From CAYQMF01 sp964418595 (lineage in GTDB: Bacteria; Planctomycetota; UBA1135; UBA2386), in NCBI GenBank assembly GCA_964418595.1, contig CAYQMF010000107.1:1-24701 (forward strand): a stretch of DNA of 24,701 bases, in the 5' to 3' direction. A model generated the notes under the pieces. The model worked only from the letters and a program-made list of their open reading frames with translations. It ran no database searches and was not told the origin of the DNA. Both the position numbers and the translations under genes were made by a program. This document shows positions 1 through 8,702 of the stretch, one piece after another (position 1 is the first letter of the stretch; each line of letters opens with the position of its first letter).

Positions 1-74
1 GTGCGTCTCACCGAGAGTGGCGCGCGTGGTCCCAAGAAGCGTGGCGCACGACAGCGGAGCGCCGCGCTGGTCTC

Positions 75-182
75 GACCGTCAGACCGTCAGACCGAAGCG
101 CGGCGCTTCGCGCCGCGTGAGACACGGAGGGACGGAAGGACGGAAGGGAAGACAGCAAAGAGAGAGAGAGAGAGAGAGAGAG
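75..182. repeat. Short tandem repeats and (AG)12 microsatellite
   Basis: The non-coding start of the window (1-261) holds several simple repeats in a row. The 8-bp unit GACCGTCA occurs about 2.6 times at 75-95. A 7-bp stem with a 3-nt loop (CGAAGCG / CGCTTCG) lies at 94-110. The unit GACGGAAG occurs twice at 131-146, with degenerate copies on either side. A pure (AG)12 run covers 159-182. From about 121 to 200 the plus strand is nearly all purine. The block ends about 80 bp before the ABC transporter start. No gene could be supported in 1-261 on either strand. Confidence 0.85.
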
Positions 183-261
183 ACCAACCCAAGGAAACGA
201 CGTGTTGCGCGGCGGAATCCTTCGCCGCCCGGCCCGCAACGCGCGCGACAATCCCGCGCCC

Positions 262-1179
262 ATGCTCACCGTCGCCGGTCTCACCAAACGCTTCGGCGCC
301 CGCACCGCGGTCGACGGCCTCGGCCTCACCGTCGCGCGCGGCGAGACGCTCGGGCTGCTCGGCCCCAACGGGGCCGGCAAGACCACGACCCTGCAGATGC
401 TGGTCGGCGCGCTCGCGCCCGACGCCGGCAGCGTGCGCTTCGCGGACGGGCGCACGCCGGCGGAGCCCGCGGCGCGCGCGCGCATCGGCATCGCCCCGCA
501 GGCGCTCGCGCTCTACGCGGAGCTGACCGCGGCCGAGAACCTCGCGTTCTTCGGCTCGCTGTACGGGCTCGCGCGCGAGCGGCTCGCCGCGCGCGTCGCG
601 TGGTGCCTCGAGTTCGCCGGGCTCACCGACCGGCGCCGCGACCGCGTGGCGACCTTCTCGGGCGGCATGCAGCGGCGGCTCAATCTCGCGTGCGCGCTGG
701 TGCACGAGCCGGAGTTGCTGCTGCTCGACGAGCCCACCGTCGGCGTCGACCCGCACTCGCGCAACCACATCTTCACGGCGATCGAGGCACTGCAGCGCCA
801 GGGCCTCACCCTCCTCTACACGACGCACTACATGGAGGAGGCCGAGCGCCTGTGCACGCGCATCGCGATCCTCGACCAGGGCCGGCTCATGGCGCTCGAT
901 TCGCTGGACGCGCTCGTCGCGGCGCACGGTGGCGCGACCGTCGTCGAGGCCGACGTGGAACCCGATGGCGGCGACCCGGCCGCGGCGCTCGCCCCCGACC
1001 TGCGCCGGACCTGCGAAGTGAACGGCAGCCGGCTCCGCTTCCGCACAAACGACCCGCGCACGACGCTGCGCGCGCTGGTGACCTCGGGGTTGCCACTGCG
1101 CGCCCTGCGCACGGAGCGCGCCGACCTCGAGCAAGTGTTCCTCAACCTCACCGGCCGCCAACTCCGCGACCACGCATGA
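262..1179 (+). CDS. ABC transporter ATP-binding protein (ABC-2 exporter type)
   Basis: This is the 305-residue nucleotide-binding subunit of an ABC exporter, which would hydrolyse ATP on the cytoplasmic face to drive the permease encoded next. The sequence shows Walker A GPNGAGKTTT starting at residue 34 (Lys40), the ABC signature SGGMQ at 133-137, Walker B LLLLDEP with Asp156-Glu157, and the switch histidine His189 in TTHYMEEAE. The start at ATG 262 gives the usual N-terminus (MLTVAGLTKRFG). An upstream in-frame GTG at 202 would add 20 atypical residues and is disfavoured. The stop overlaps the start of the permease gene (ATGA), so the two are surely translated together. The substrate cannot be read from sequence; close families include drug, polysaccharide and Nod-factor exporters. 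Confidence 0.95.
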   Translation: MLTVAGLTKRFGARTAVDGLGLTVARGETLGLLGPNGAGKTTTLQMLVGALAPDAGSVRFADGRTPAEPAARARIGIAPQALALYAELTAAENLAFFGSLYGLARERLAARVAWCLEFAGLTDRRRDRVATFSGGMQRRLNLACALVHEPELLLLDEPTVGVDPHSRNHIFTAIEALQRQGLTLLYTTHYMEEAERLCTRIAILDQGRLMALDSLDALVAAHGGATVVEADVEPDGGDPAAALAPDLRRTCEVNGSRLRFRTNDPRTTLRALVTSGLPLRALRTERADLEQVFLNLTGRQLRDHA

Positions 1180-2441
1180 GCCCCATCCTCCGCATCGCCG
1201 GGAAGGACCTGCGCTGCCTCGTGCGCGACAAGCAGGGGCTGTTCTGGGCACTCGCCTTCCCGCTGGTCATGGCGCTCTTCTTCGGTGCGATGTACGGCGG
1301 ATCCGGCGAGGGACGCGGTGCCATGAAGCTGACGGTCGTCGACGACGACGGCACGGCGGCGTCGCAGGGCTTCGTGGCGCGGCTGGCGAAGCAGGCGTCG
1401 CTGCGGGTTGCGGCGGCCGACGTCGAGACGGCGCGCGCGCGCGTGCGCAAGGGCGACGCGACCGCCGCCCTGCGGATCGGCAAGGGCTTCGGCGACGCCA
1501 GCCTGTTCGGCGGCGACGGACCGAAGTTCGCGCTCCTCGTCGACCCGGCCCGCGTCGCGGAGGCGAGCATGCTCGAGGGGCTGGTGACCCAGGCGTACTT
1601 CGAAGGCATGCGCGACGTGATGGCGGATCCCGCGCGTGCGCGCGCCGAGGTGCAGCGCGCGTCGGCGCAGATCACGCAGGCCCAAGACCTGAGCGGCCCG
1701 CAGCGCGCGTTGTTCACCGTGTTCTTCTCGGCGCTCGACAGATTCCTCGTCGACATGCCGCAGAGCGGGCTCGACGCCGCCGGCAACGCGCCCTTCCGGG
1801 GCCCGCAGATCACGCGCGAGGATCTCGGCAGCGAAGGGGAACGCCCCCGCTCGGCGTGGGAGGTCACCTTCCCGCAGGCGATCCTCTGGGGCCTGCTCGG
1901 ACTGCTGATCACGTTCGCGGTGTCGATGGTGCGCGAACGGCAGGAGGGCACGCTGCTCCGCCTGCGCGTGGCGCCGGTGGGGCTCGGCCACGTGCTCGCC
2001 GGCAAGGGGCTCGCCTACGCGATCGCGACGCAGACGGTCATCGCCATCCTCCTGCTGCTCGCCGTCGCGCTGTTCGGCCTGCGCGTCGGCAGCGTGCCGT
2101 TGCTGTTGCTGGCGATGCTCGCGACCGCGGCGGGCTTCACGGGCCTCATGCTCCTGTTCAGCACGCTGGGCAAGACCATCCCCGCGGTCAGCGGCGTGTG
2201 CTCCGCGTTCATGGTGTTCGCCTCGATGCTCGGCGGCGGGATGATCCCGCTGTTCTTCATGCCGGCATGGATGCAGTCGGTGAGCCACGCGAGCCCCGTG
2301 AAGTGGTCGATCCTCGCGCTCGAAGGCGCCCTGTGGCGTGGCTTCGATCTCGGCGAGATGGCGCTGCCGTGCGGCGTGCTCGTGGCGATCGGCCTCGTCG
2401 CTGGGTTCTTCGGCGCACGCCTGCTCCGCCGCGCGACGTGA
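1176..2441 (+). CDS. ABC-2 type transporter permease
   Basis: This is a 421-residue inner-membrane permease that partners the preceding ATPase; the start codon overlaps its stop by 4 nt. It has the ABC-2 plan: one membrane helix near residues 24-44 (LFWALAFPLVMALFFGAMYG), a large extracytoplasmic region to about residue 230, then five or so helices in the C-terminal half. A conserved cytoplasmic stretch (MVRERQEGTLLRLRVAPV) follows the first of these, as in ABC2_membrane_3 proteins. The gene ends only 3 nt before the end of the convergent NADH dehydrogenase gene, leaving no space for a separate terminator. Function as an exporter is clear; the cargo is unknown. Confidence 0.93.
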   Translation: MSPILRIAGKDLRCLVRDKQGLFWALAFPLVMALFFGAMYGGSGEGRGAMKLTVVDDDGTAASQGFVARLAKQASLRVAAADVETARARVRKGDATAALRIGKGFGDASLFGGDGPKFALLVDPARVAEASMLEGLVTQAYFEGMRDVMADPARARAEVQRASAQITQAQDLSGPQRALFTVFFSALDRFLVDMPQSGLDAAGNAPFRGPQITREDLGSEGERPRSAWEVTFPQAILWGLLGLLITFAVSMVRERQEGTLLRLRVAPVGLGHVLAGKGLAYAIATQTVIAILLLLAVALFGLRVGSVPLLLLAMLATAAGFTGLMLLFSTLGKTIPAVSGVCSAFMVFASMLGGGMIPLFFMPAWMQSVSHASPVKWSILALEGALWRGFDLGEMALPCGVLVAIGLVAGFFGARLLRRAT

Positions 2442-2444
2442 GCG

Positions 2445-3713
2445 TCACCGTCCCGGCTCCCACAGCCTCCCGGTGATCAGGCGCGCACCGCGCGAGAACG
2501 CGAAGTACTGCCACGCCCAGCCCAGCATGCACACGATGCGGTTGCGGAAGCCGATGAGGTAGGCGATGTGGATCGTCCACCACAGCCACCACGCCACGAA
2601 CCCCGAGAAGTGCAGCTTGCCGATCTGGCCGACCGCGGCTGCCCGCCCGATGGTGGCCAGCGAGCCCTTGTCGCGATAGCGGAAGGCCTGCGTCGTCTCG
2701 CCGCGCACGCGGAGCAGCACGTTGCGCGCGGCACAGCGTCCGGCCTGGATCGCGGCGGGAGCCACGCCGGGCACCGGCTGGCCGTCGGACTGCGCGCTCA
2801 TCAGGTCACCGGCGACGAAGACCTCCGGATGCCCGGCGAGCGACAGGTCGGGTTCGACCCTCACCCGGCCGGCGCGATCGGTGGGCACACCGAGCGAGCG
2901 ACCGAGCGGCGACGCGTTGACTCCGGCCGCCCACAACACGGTGCGTGCCACGATGCGCTCGTCACCGATGCACACGCCACCCGCGTCGATCGCGGTGACC
3001 TTCGCGCCGGTGCGCACCTCGCCGCCGAGGCGTTCGAGCTGCGCCCTGGCCTTCGCCGAGAGGTCCGCAGGGAACGGCGGCAGGACACGGTCGGCGCCTT
3101 CGAGCAGGATCACGCGCAGCCGCCGCGGATCGAAGGTCCGGAAGTCGCGCGCCACGGTGTGCCGGCCGATCTCGATCAGCGCGCCGGCCAGCTCCACGCC
3201 GGTCGGCCCCGCGCCCACGACGACGAAGGTCAACAGCTCCTGCACGCGCCGTGCGTCGGCCTCGCGCTCCGCGGCCTCGAACGCCGACAGCACACGCCGG
3301 CGGATCTCGAGCGCATCCTCGACGGTCTTGAGGCCCGGCGCCCACGGCTCCCACGCATCGTTGCCGAAGTACCCATGCGTCGCCCCGGTCGCGACGATCA
3401 GGTAGTCGTAGCGGAGTTCACCGTCGCGCAACTCGACACGTCGCCCCGCCAAGTCGATGCGCTCGGCGCGCGCGAGGATCGTGCGCGCGTTCGCCTGCGA
3501 CCGCAGCACGGACCGGATGGGATACGCGATGTCCCCGGGATTCAGCGCCGCGGTCGCCACCTGGTACAACAGCGGCTGGAACAGGTGGTGATTGCGCCGG
3601 TCGACGAGGGTGATCTGCAGCGGCGCGCCGCGCAACGCCCGGGCAGCGCTCAGGCCGGCGAAGCCCCCGCCGAGGATCACGACGTGGGGTCGGTTGGCGA
3701 GGGGCTCGGACAC
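2445..3713 (-). CDS. ndh: Type II NADH dehydrogenase (FAD-dependent NAD(P)H oxidoreductase)
   Basis: This 422-residue single-subunit flavoprotein would oxidise NADH and reduce quinone at the inner membrane without pumping protons. The N-terminus carries the FAD-binding Rossmann motif VVILGGGFAGLSAARAL (Gly15-x-Gly17-x-x-Gly20). A second, NADH-binding motif VVVGAGPTGVELAGAL follows near residue 170. The FAD contact PEVFVAGDL comes near residue 300. The C-terminal part has the amphipathic and hydrophobic helices (FSGFVAWWLWWTIHIAYLIG) that anchor NDH-2 enzymes to the membrane. The start is a GTG at 3713, chosen because it leads straight into the FAD fold; the frame stays open far upstream but with no homology. 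It stands alone, with 29 bp to the upstream secreted-protein gene. A related oxidoreductase acting on another acceptor cannot be excluded. Confidence 0.9.
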   Translation of the reverse strand: MSEPLANRPHVVILGGGFAGLSAARALRGAPLQITLVDRRNHHLFQPLLYQVATAALNPGDIAYPIRSVLRSQANARTILARAERIDLAGRRVELRDGELRYDYLIVATGATHGYFGNDAWEPWAPGLKTVEDALEIRRRVLSAFEAAEREADARRVQELLTFVVVGAGPTGVELAGALIEIGRHTVARDFRTFDPRRLRVILLEGADRVLPPFPADLSAKARAQLERLGGEVRTGAKVTAIDAGGVCIGDERIVARTVLWAAGVNASPLGRSLGVPTDRAGRVRVEPDLSLAGHPEVFVAGDLMSAQSDGQPVPGVAPAAIQAGRCAARNVLLRVRGETTQAFRYRDKGSLATIGRAAAVGQIGKLHFSGFVAWWLWWTIHIAYLIGFRNRIVCMLGWAWQYFAFSRGARLITGRLWEPGR

Positions 3714-3742
3714 GGCGCGGCACGATACCGCGCATCGCGCGC

Positions 3743-4828
3743 TCAGTTGAACGTGCCGTCGAGGCGCGTGACGGGACCGAACACGCCGCCCCGCAGCAGG
3801 CTGAACCCGGTCGACAGCGACGAGTCGGACGCCACCACGGTGTCGAGCATCGGCGCGGCGAGGCTGCCGCCGATGGTGACGGAGAGCATCGGCGACAGCA
3901 CGACGCCGAGGGGGTTCACGGTGTCGGCGAACGCCGTCTGCGCGAACAGGACCTTGCCGGCGAGGAACTGCACGAGCGGCACCGGCAGGCTCACCGCCCC
4001 GCGGAACGTCGTGCCGCTCGCGGTCAACGGGAACGGCGCGACGGCCTCGACGCTGGTGTAGAGCACGCTGCCGGGGGCGCCGAGCGGCGTCATGTCGAAC
4101 GGCAACCACAGGCCGTTGAAGAGGTCCGACGACGTGCCGAGCAGCAGGAAGGCCGCGTAGTTCTGGCGCAGACCGCTGGACGTGATGTCGAGCTGGCCAC
4201 CCGGCACGCAGTTGGTGGCGTTGCCGGACAGGTTCAGCAGTTCCCCGGTCGACATCTGCGGCTGGTCACCGACCTGGATGGTCTGTCCCTGGGGGCCGAT
4301 GAAGGCACCGTCCAGCGGATAGATCAGCTTGCGCGTCGCGCGACCCGGGACCTGGTAGTCGAGCAACAGGTGGCCGCTGCTGCGCAGGTAGGCGAACGGG
4401 GTCGGGAACGGGATGGTCAGGTTGAACGGGGCGAACACCTGTGCCGAAGGCTGCGCGGGCAGGCTGAGCATCACACCGCGCAGGATCTGGGTCGGCGCGC
4501 CGCTGACGTTGGCCGCGAAGCTCGTCGACAGCGAGCCCGGCGCGTTGGGGCAGTAGCCCGCCCAGAGGTCGCAGGGTCCGACGGTCTGGATCCCGTACAC
4601 GCGGTTGTCCTGCATGTCGCGCCGGAACGCGATGCCCTGCAGGGTGGCGCTGACGTTGCAGACCTGATCCGAGCGATAGACCATCTGCACGCGCGTGCCG
4701 TCCACGTACACGAACGGCAGGAGCGACTGCGAGTTGGCGTCGAACACGGTCGCGGCCGACGGGATCACGTTCTGTGCGCAGACGGCCGTCGCGAGACAGC
4801 CGACGAGGAGCGAGGCGATGGAGCGCAT
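3743..4828 (-). CDS. Secreted protein of unknown function, planctomycete-like
   Basis: This 361-residue protein begins with a clear Sec signal peptide (MRSIASLLVGCLATAVCAQ, likely cut after Ala-Gln near residue 19), so it is exported. The mature part is beta-rich and low in charge, with four early cysteines (in DQVCNVS, GPCDLW, GYCPNA, TNCVPGG) that may form disulfides. The C-terminus (GGVFGPVTRLDGTFN) is not a membrane anchor or sorting signal that I recognise. I know similar secreted proteins from planctomycete genomes, where they come in large paralogous sets, but I cannot assign a family. ATG 4828 is chosen because the signal peptide begins there. It has its own predicted promoter and is transcribed away from the sensor kinase gene. 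Confidence 0.75.
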   Translation of the reverse strand: MRSIASLLVGCLATAVCAQNVIPSAATVFDANSQSLLPFVYVDGTRVQMVYRSDQVCNVSATLQGIAFRRDMQDNRVYGIQTVGPCDLWAGYCPNAPGSLSTSFAANVSGAPTQILRGVMLSLPAQPSAQVFAPFNLTIPFPTPFAYLRSSGHLLLDYQVPGRATRKLIYPLDGAFIGPQGQTIQVGDQPQMSTGELLNLSGNATNCVPGGQLDITSSGLRQNYAAFLLLGTSSDLFNGLWLPFDMTPLGAPGSVLYTSVEAVAPFPLTASGTTFRGAVSLPVPLVQFLAGKVLFAQTAFADTVNPLGVVLSPMLSVTIGGSLAAPMLDTVVASDSSLSTGFSLLRGGVFGPVTRLDGTFN

Positions 4829-4860
4829 GGGAGGGCTTGGGTCTTGGGCTGCAAGGGCGG

Positions 4861-4888
4861 ATTGTTGCCTCGCGCACAAACTTGGCAA
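4861..4888 (-). promoter_or_regulatory. Predicted sigma70-type promoter of the secreted-protein gene
   Basis: On the minus strand, TTGCCA (4888-4883; 5 of 6 to TTGACA) is followed after 16 nt by AACAAT (4866-4861; 4 of 6 to TATAAT). Transcription would start about 25-30 nt before the ATG at 4828. The leader shows no Shine-Dalgarno match. Confidence 0.4.
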
Positions 4889-4900
4889 GGCCCGCAATCT

Positions 4901-4929
4901 CGCCACGCCCGTTGAATTCGCCACGCCCG
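4901..4929. repeat. 11-bp direct repeat, possible operator
   Basis: CGCCACGCCCG occurs at 4901-4911 and again at 4919-4929, each preceded by an AAT-rich triplet. The 18-bp spacing and the place just upstream of the predicted -35 of the secreted-protein gene suggest a protein binding site. This is a guess from position only. Confidence 0.4.
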
Positions 4930-4956
4930 AGCGGCCCTGGAAGCCCCAGACGATAG

Positions 4957-5031
4957 CCATCGCCGGCGGCCCCTTCTGGCGTCGCGCAGCGACGCATCAA
5001 CCCTTCGGGTTGCGGCCGCCGGCCGCGATGG
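4957..5031. repeat. Nested inverted repeat able to form a three-way junction
   Basis: The outer arms pair CCATCG-CCGGCGGCC (4957-4971) with GGCCGCCGG-CCG-CGATGG (5014-5031), 15 bp with one 3-nt bulge. Inside lie two perfect hairpins: GCGTCGC/GCGACGC (4979-4995, loop GCA) and CAACCC/GGGTTG (4998-5012, loop TTC). It lies between two divergent genes. It may be a REP-like dispersed element, a structured RNA, or a binding site. Confidence 0.6.
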
Positions 5032-5102
5032 GGCGGCGCGCCGGATTCTACCGGGGTCGTCCGGGGCGGGTTTTGCGGTCGGCCTCGCGCCCGAGGTCGA
5101 TC

Positions 5103-5108
5103 TATGCT
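5103..5108 (+). promoter_or_regulatory. Possible -10 element of the sensor kinase gene
   Basis: TATGCT (4 of 6 to TATAAT) ends 6 nt before the GTG at 5115. If real, the transcript would be nearly leaderless. No convincing -35 was found, so support is weak. Confidence 0.25.
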
Positions 5109-5114
5109 GGCGTC

Positions 5115-8100
5115 GTGCCCGAGGCACGTTCCATCGGTTTGCTGAGCCGCATCGGCGCCGCCGTCGCCCTCGGCGTCGCCGGGACGCTGCCGGCGCAGAT
5201 CGAGGTCACGGAAGCGCAACCCTGGCAGTTCGACTCCTTCCTCACGGACGCCGGCCTCGAGGGGTGCTCGATCCTGCACCTGACCACCGGCCCGGACGGA
5301 CGCCTCTGGTTTGCGACCTCCGCAGGCCTCGCCTGCTACGACGGCTTCGACTGGACACGGTGGCGGACCGCCGCCGGCCTGCCCAGCGACTACGTGCGCT
5401 GCGTGGCCTTCACCCGCGCCGGCGAATGCTGGGTCGGCACCGACCAGGGCGCGACGCGTTTCGACACGGAGCGTGGCCTCGCACTCCCGACGGACACGAA
5501 GCTCGCCGGGCCCAGCGTGCGACGGATCGTGGCGGACCCTCGATCCGACGCCGTCTGGTTCTGCTGTGACCAGTGGCCCGACCCCGACGTGCCCGCGGGG
5601 CTGACCCGGTTCGCGCAGGGGAGCTGGCGGAGCTGGACGACGGCCGACGGCCTCCCGAGCGACTACGTGCAGTGCATGCTCATCGACTCGCGCGGGCGCC
5701 ACTTCGTCGGCACGAAGCGTGGAGTCGTGGAGATGCTCGACGACGTGCCGTCCCTGACCCTGCACGGCGACGACGACCCGGGTTCGGTGGTCTGGTCGAT
5801 CGCCGAGGAGGCGAACGGCGCGATCGTGGTGGGCATGGGTCACCGCCTGAACCGGCTCACCGACTCTGGCTGGCACCGTCTTCCCCTCGTGATGTCGGAG
5901 CTGCGTCCGGTCGTGCTCGGCACGCGCAACGGCACGCTCGCGATCGCCTCCTCCGAGCGGCGCATCCTGCGCATCCACAACGAAACTGCGGTGCCGGTCT
6001 CCGCGACCTGGGGTGTGCGCTCGAACGGGATCGAGTGCGCCATGGAGGGCCAGGACGGCGCAGTCTGGCTGGTCGGACACAACGAGCTGCTGCGTTGGCG
6101 ACGGGGAGGCGAGTGGCGGCTCTATGCCGACTGCCCGAGTCCGGTGCTGACCGACGGCACCGGCGCTGTGTGGTTCGTCGACCGACGAGGAACGTTCGTG
6201 TTCGCCGACGAGCGCTGGCTCCACGCCGGTCCGCTCACGCGGTCGCTCTGCGTCGGGCCCGATCGCGCGGTCTGGGGTGTGCGCCCGCCGCACGTCGTGC
6301 GCTGGGCCACGGGATCGTCGGCGACCCCCGAGGGACTTGCGACTCCGGAGGCGATCGCAACCGAGGTCACGGAGGCGAGCCGGATCCACGTCACGGATCG
6401 GACGATCGTGATCGTGGGCCGCGACGGCAACGGCGAAGCGGCGCTCGTGGCCGGTCTGCCCGACGCCTGGCGGCGGGTGGCGACACCGCCCGGTTTCGAC
6501 AGCGCCGCGGCGACCCTCGTGTACGACGGCGGTGGCGGCGACCTGTGGATGCTGCTGCAGACCGACACGCAGACGCGGGTTCTCTACCGACTCGTCGGCG
6601 ATCGGCTGACGCGGGTGCCGGGTCCGGAGTCCGTCCTCCATCCGATCTCGATGCGCATGGTCGTCGATCCCGAAGGGTCGCCGTGGGTGTACGGGATGTT
6701 CGGGCTGCTGCAGCTCCGCGCCGGTGGTTGGGAGCGAGCGGCCGACGTGGGCTTCCAGCACATCCACGCGGCCACCGTGATCGGCGACGCCCTCGCGCTC
6801 ACCACCCGCAGCACCGCGGGAGGAGTGGGTGGCCTGTCGCTGACCTGGATCGAGGACGGCGCCCGCGTCTGGCGCCGCATCGAGGGCAGCGGCGAGGTTG
6901 CGCTCGGTACCGACCGCCAGGGCCGCCTGCTGCTGACCGACGATCACACGATCCATCGCATCGACGCCCGCGGCGACCTCCGCTCGCTTCGCCTGCCGGT
7001 CGCCATGGATCTGCGCGTCGCCACACGAGGTCACGGCGACGAGCTGTGGTTCAGCGGCGCAGCCGAGCACGTGTTGCGCTACGCGCCGGACGGACTGGCC
7101 CCGCGCGTCCGCCTCGCCGCGATGGACACGGCGGTCACGGAGCGCGAGCGCATCGTCCTCGACGTCGAGATCCGCGAGTTCCACAAGCCGCAGAGCGCGA
7201 GCCTGGATGCGCGGTCGTTCGTCAGCATCGACGGCATGGAGGCGGCGACCTTCACGCAGGCACGGCGACCCTTCTTCCTCCCGGGCCTCGCGCGGGGACC
7301 GCACCGGATCGAGGTGCACGTGGAGGACGACAGCGGTGCGCCGGGATGGAACTCGCTCGAGACCGAGATCGTCGTCGCGGCGCGGCCGCTCCAGGAACAA
7401 CCCTGGTTCTGGCTGGCTGTGGCACTCGCGATGCTGGCGGTGCTCGCGCTGGCCGCCCACTCGCTCATGGTCGGTCGGCGGCTGGCCGCGCAGACGCGCA
7501 GCCTCACGGAGACCGTGGAGGTACGGACGCGGGAACTGCGGGCGCGCGACGAGGTGCTCCTGCACGCCCAGAAGATGGAGGCGGTCGGTCGCCTGGCCGG
7601 CGGCGTGGCGCACGACTTCAACAACCTGCTCACGGTGATCCTCGGCAACCTCGACCTCGTGCGCCGATCGCTCGTGTCCGATGCGGACCCCGAACGCCTC
7701 GCGACGCTGGGCGAGGTCGAGGACGCGGCGCAGCGGGCTTGCTCTCTCGTACGACAGCTCTTGTCGTTCAGCCGCCGCGGGCCGACCGGCTCTACGAGCA
7801 CCGACGCCGTGGAAAGCATGCGGGCGACCGCGAGCCTGCTGCGCCGCATGATCCCGGCCAACATCGACCTCTGCCTCGAACTGGAAGACGAGTCCCTGTT
7901 CGTCGGGTGTGGACGCAGCGAGCTCGAGCAGGTCGTCACCAACCTCGTCGTCAACGGCGCCGACGCCATGCCGGACGGGGGTCGACTGGTCCTCGCCCTG
8001 ACCCGTTGCACGAAGGCCCGGCCCGGTGAGGACGCGGCGGAAGCCTTCGCGTGCATCGAAGTGCGGGACGAAGGCTGCGGGATGACGGAGGATGTGGCGG

Positions 8101-8693
8101 CACGTGCGTTCGATCCGTACTTCACGACCAAGCCGCAGGAACGCGGCACCGGGCTCGGCCTCTCGATCGTCCACGGCGTGCTCATGCAGATCTCCGGCTT
8201 CATCGAGATGGAGACCGCGCCGGGGGCCGGCACGCGCGCGCGCGCGTACTTTCCACTCGCCGCGGCGACGGCGCCGCACGACCCCGATGCCGCGCTGCCG
8301 GCGCCGCGCGGCGACGGCCGCACGGTGCTCCTCTGCGAGGACGAGCCAGCGCTCCTCCAGCTCTCGATCAGGGTCCTGCGGGAGGCGGGGTACCGGGTGT
8401 TCGCCCATGCCACCGTGCGGGCCTGCCTCGACCACGATGCGCGACACGAAGGAGCGATCGATGTCCTGGTCACCGACATCGTGACGAAGGACCGCAGCGG
8501 CATCGAGCTGGCACGCGTGATCGCCGCCCGCCGACCAGGGATCCCGATCCTGTTCATCTCCGGGTTCGCCGATCAGGCGTTGACGATGCATCGCGTCGAC
8601 CCCGACAGCATCCGCCTGCTGCGCAAGCCGTTCGAGCCGGAGGAACTGCTGCGCGCCGTCGCCGACACGATCCGGCGGGCGAACGCGACTTGA
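5115..8693 (+). CDS. Hybrid histidine kinase with periplasmic beta-propeller (Reg_prop/Y_Y_Y)
   Basis: This 1192-residue membrane sensor kinase starts with an export signal (residues 10-27). A long periplasmic region with repeated two-component-propeller blades follows (e.g. GPDGRLWFATSAGLACYDG, then RAGECWVGTDQGATRFD). A Y_Y_Y-like beta-sandwich comes near 675-755, then one membrane helix near 764-786 and a coiled-coil linker. The kinase core has the phospho-acceptor His833 in GGVAHDFNNLL, the N box NLVVNGADAM, and G boxes DEGCGM and GTGLGLSIVHG. A C-terminal receiver domain has its phospho-acceptor Asp1121 in LVTDIV and Lys in RKPFEPEE. There is no DNA-binding output domain, unlike classical hybrid two-component systems of Bacteroidetes. 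GTG 5115 is chosen because the export signal follows; the frame is open further upstream. The ligand and partner regulator are unknown. Confidence 0.92.
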   Translation: MPEARSIGLLSRIGAAVALGVAGTLPAQIEVTEAQPWQFDSFLTDAGLEGCSILHLTTGPDGRLWFATSAGLACYDGFDWTRWRTAAGLPSDYVRCVAFTRAGECWVGTDQGATRFDTERGLALPTDTKLAGPSVRRIVADPRSDAVWFCCDQWPDPDVPAGLTRFAQGSWRSWTTADGLPSDYVQCMLIDSRGRHFVGTKRGVVEMLDDVPSLTLHGDDDPGSVVWSIAEEANGAIVVGMGHRLNRLTDSGWHRLPLVMSELRPVVLGTRNGTLAIASSERRILRIHNETAVPVSATWGVRSNGIECAMEGQDGAVWLVGHNELLRWRRGGEWRLYADCPSPVLTDGTGAVWFVDRRGTFVFADERWLHAGPLTRSLCVGPDRAVWGVRPPHVVRWATGSSATPEGLATPEAIATEVTEASRIHVTDRTIVIVGRDGNGEAALVAGLPDAWRRVATPPGFDSAAATLVYDGGGGDLWMLLQTDTQTRVLYRLVGDRLTRVPGPESVLHPISMRMVVDPEGSPWVYGMFGLLQLRAGGWERAADVGFQHIHAATVIGDALALTTRSTAGGVGGLSLTWIEDGARVWRRIEGSGEVALGTDRQGRLLLTDDHTIHRIDARGDLRSLRLPVAMDLRVATRGHGDELWFSGAAEHVLRYAPDGLAPRVRLAAMDTAVTERERIVLDVEIREFHKPQSASLDARSFVSIDGMEAATFTQARRPFFLPGLARGPHRIEVHVEDDSGAPGWNSLETEIVVAARPLQEQPWFWLAVALAMLAVLALAAHSLMVGRRLAAQTRSLTETVEVRTRELRARDEVLLHAQKMEAVGRLAGGVAHDFNNLLTVILGNLDLVRRSLVSDADPERLATLGEVEDAAQRACSLVRQLLSFSRRGPTGSTSTDAVESMRATASLLRRMIPANIDLCLELEDESLFVGCGRSELEQVVTNLVVNGADAMPDGGRLVLALTRCTKARPGEDAAEAFACIEVRDEGCGMTEDVAARAFDPYFTTKPQERGTGLGLSIVHGVLMQISGFIEMETAPGAGTRARAYFPLAAATAPHDPDAALPAPRGDGRTVLLCEDEPALLQLSIRVLREAGYRVFAHATVRACLDHDARHEGAIDVLVTDIVTKDRSGIELARVIAARRPGIPILFISGFADQALTMHRVDPDSIRLLRKPFEPEELLRAVADTIRRANAT

Positions 8694-8702
8694 GCCCGCG
8701 CC

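Noticed and set aside
94..110. Hairpin as a terminator for a gene left of the window
   Set aside because: Short stem with no T-run and no visible upstream gene end.
3714..4109. N-terminal extension of the NADH dehydrogenase
   Set aside because: It would overlap the end of the secreted-protein gene and has no family match; the FAD motif fits a start at 3713.
4695..5114. N-terminal extension of the sensor kinase
   Set aside because: The frame is open but crosses the divergent promoter and the folded repeat; the export signal starts just after GTG 5115.
4266..8591. Minus-strand open frame of 1441 codons across the sensor kinase
   Set aside because: Same composition artefact; it crosses the true secreted-protein gene and the intergenic region and shows no motif.
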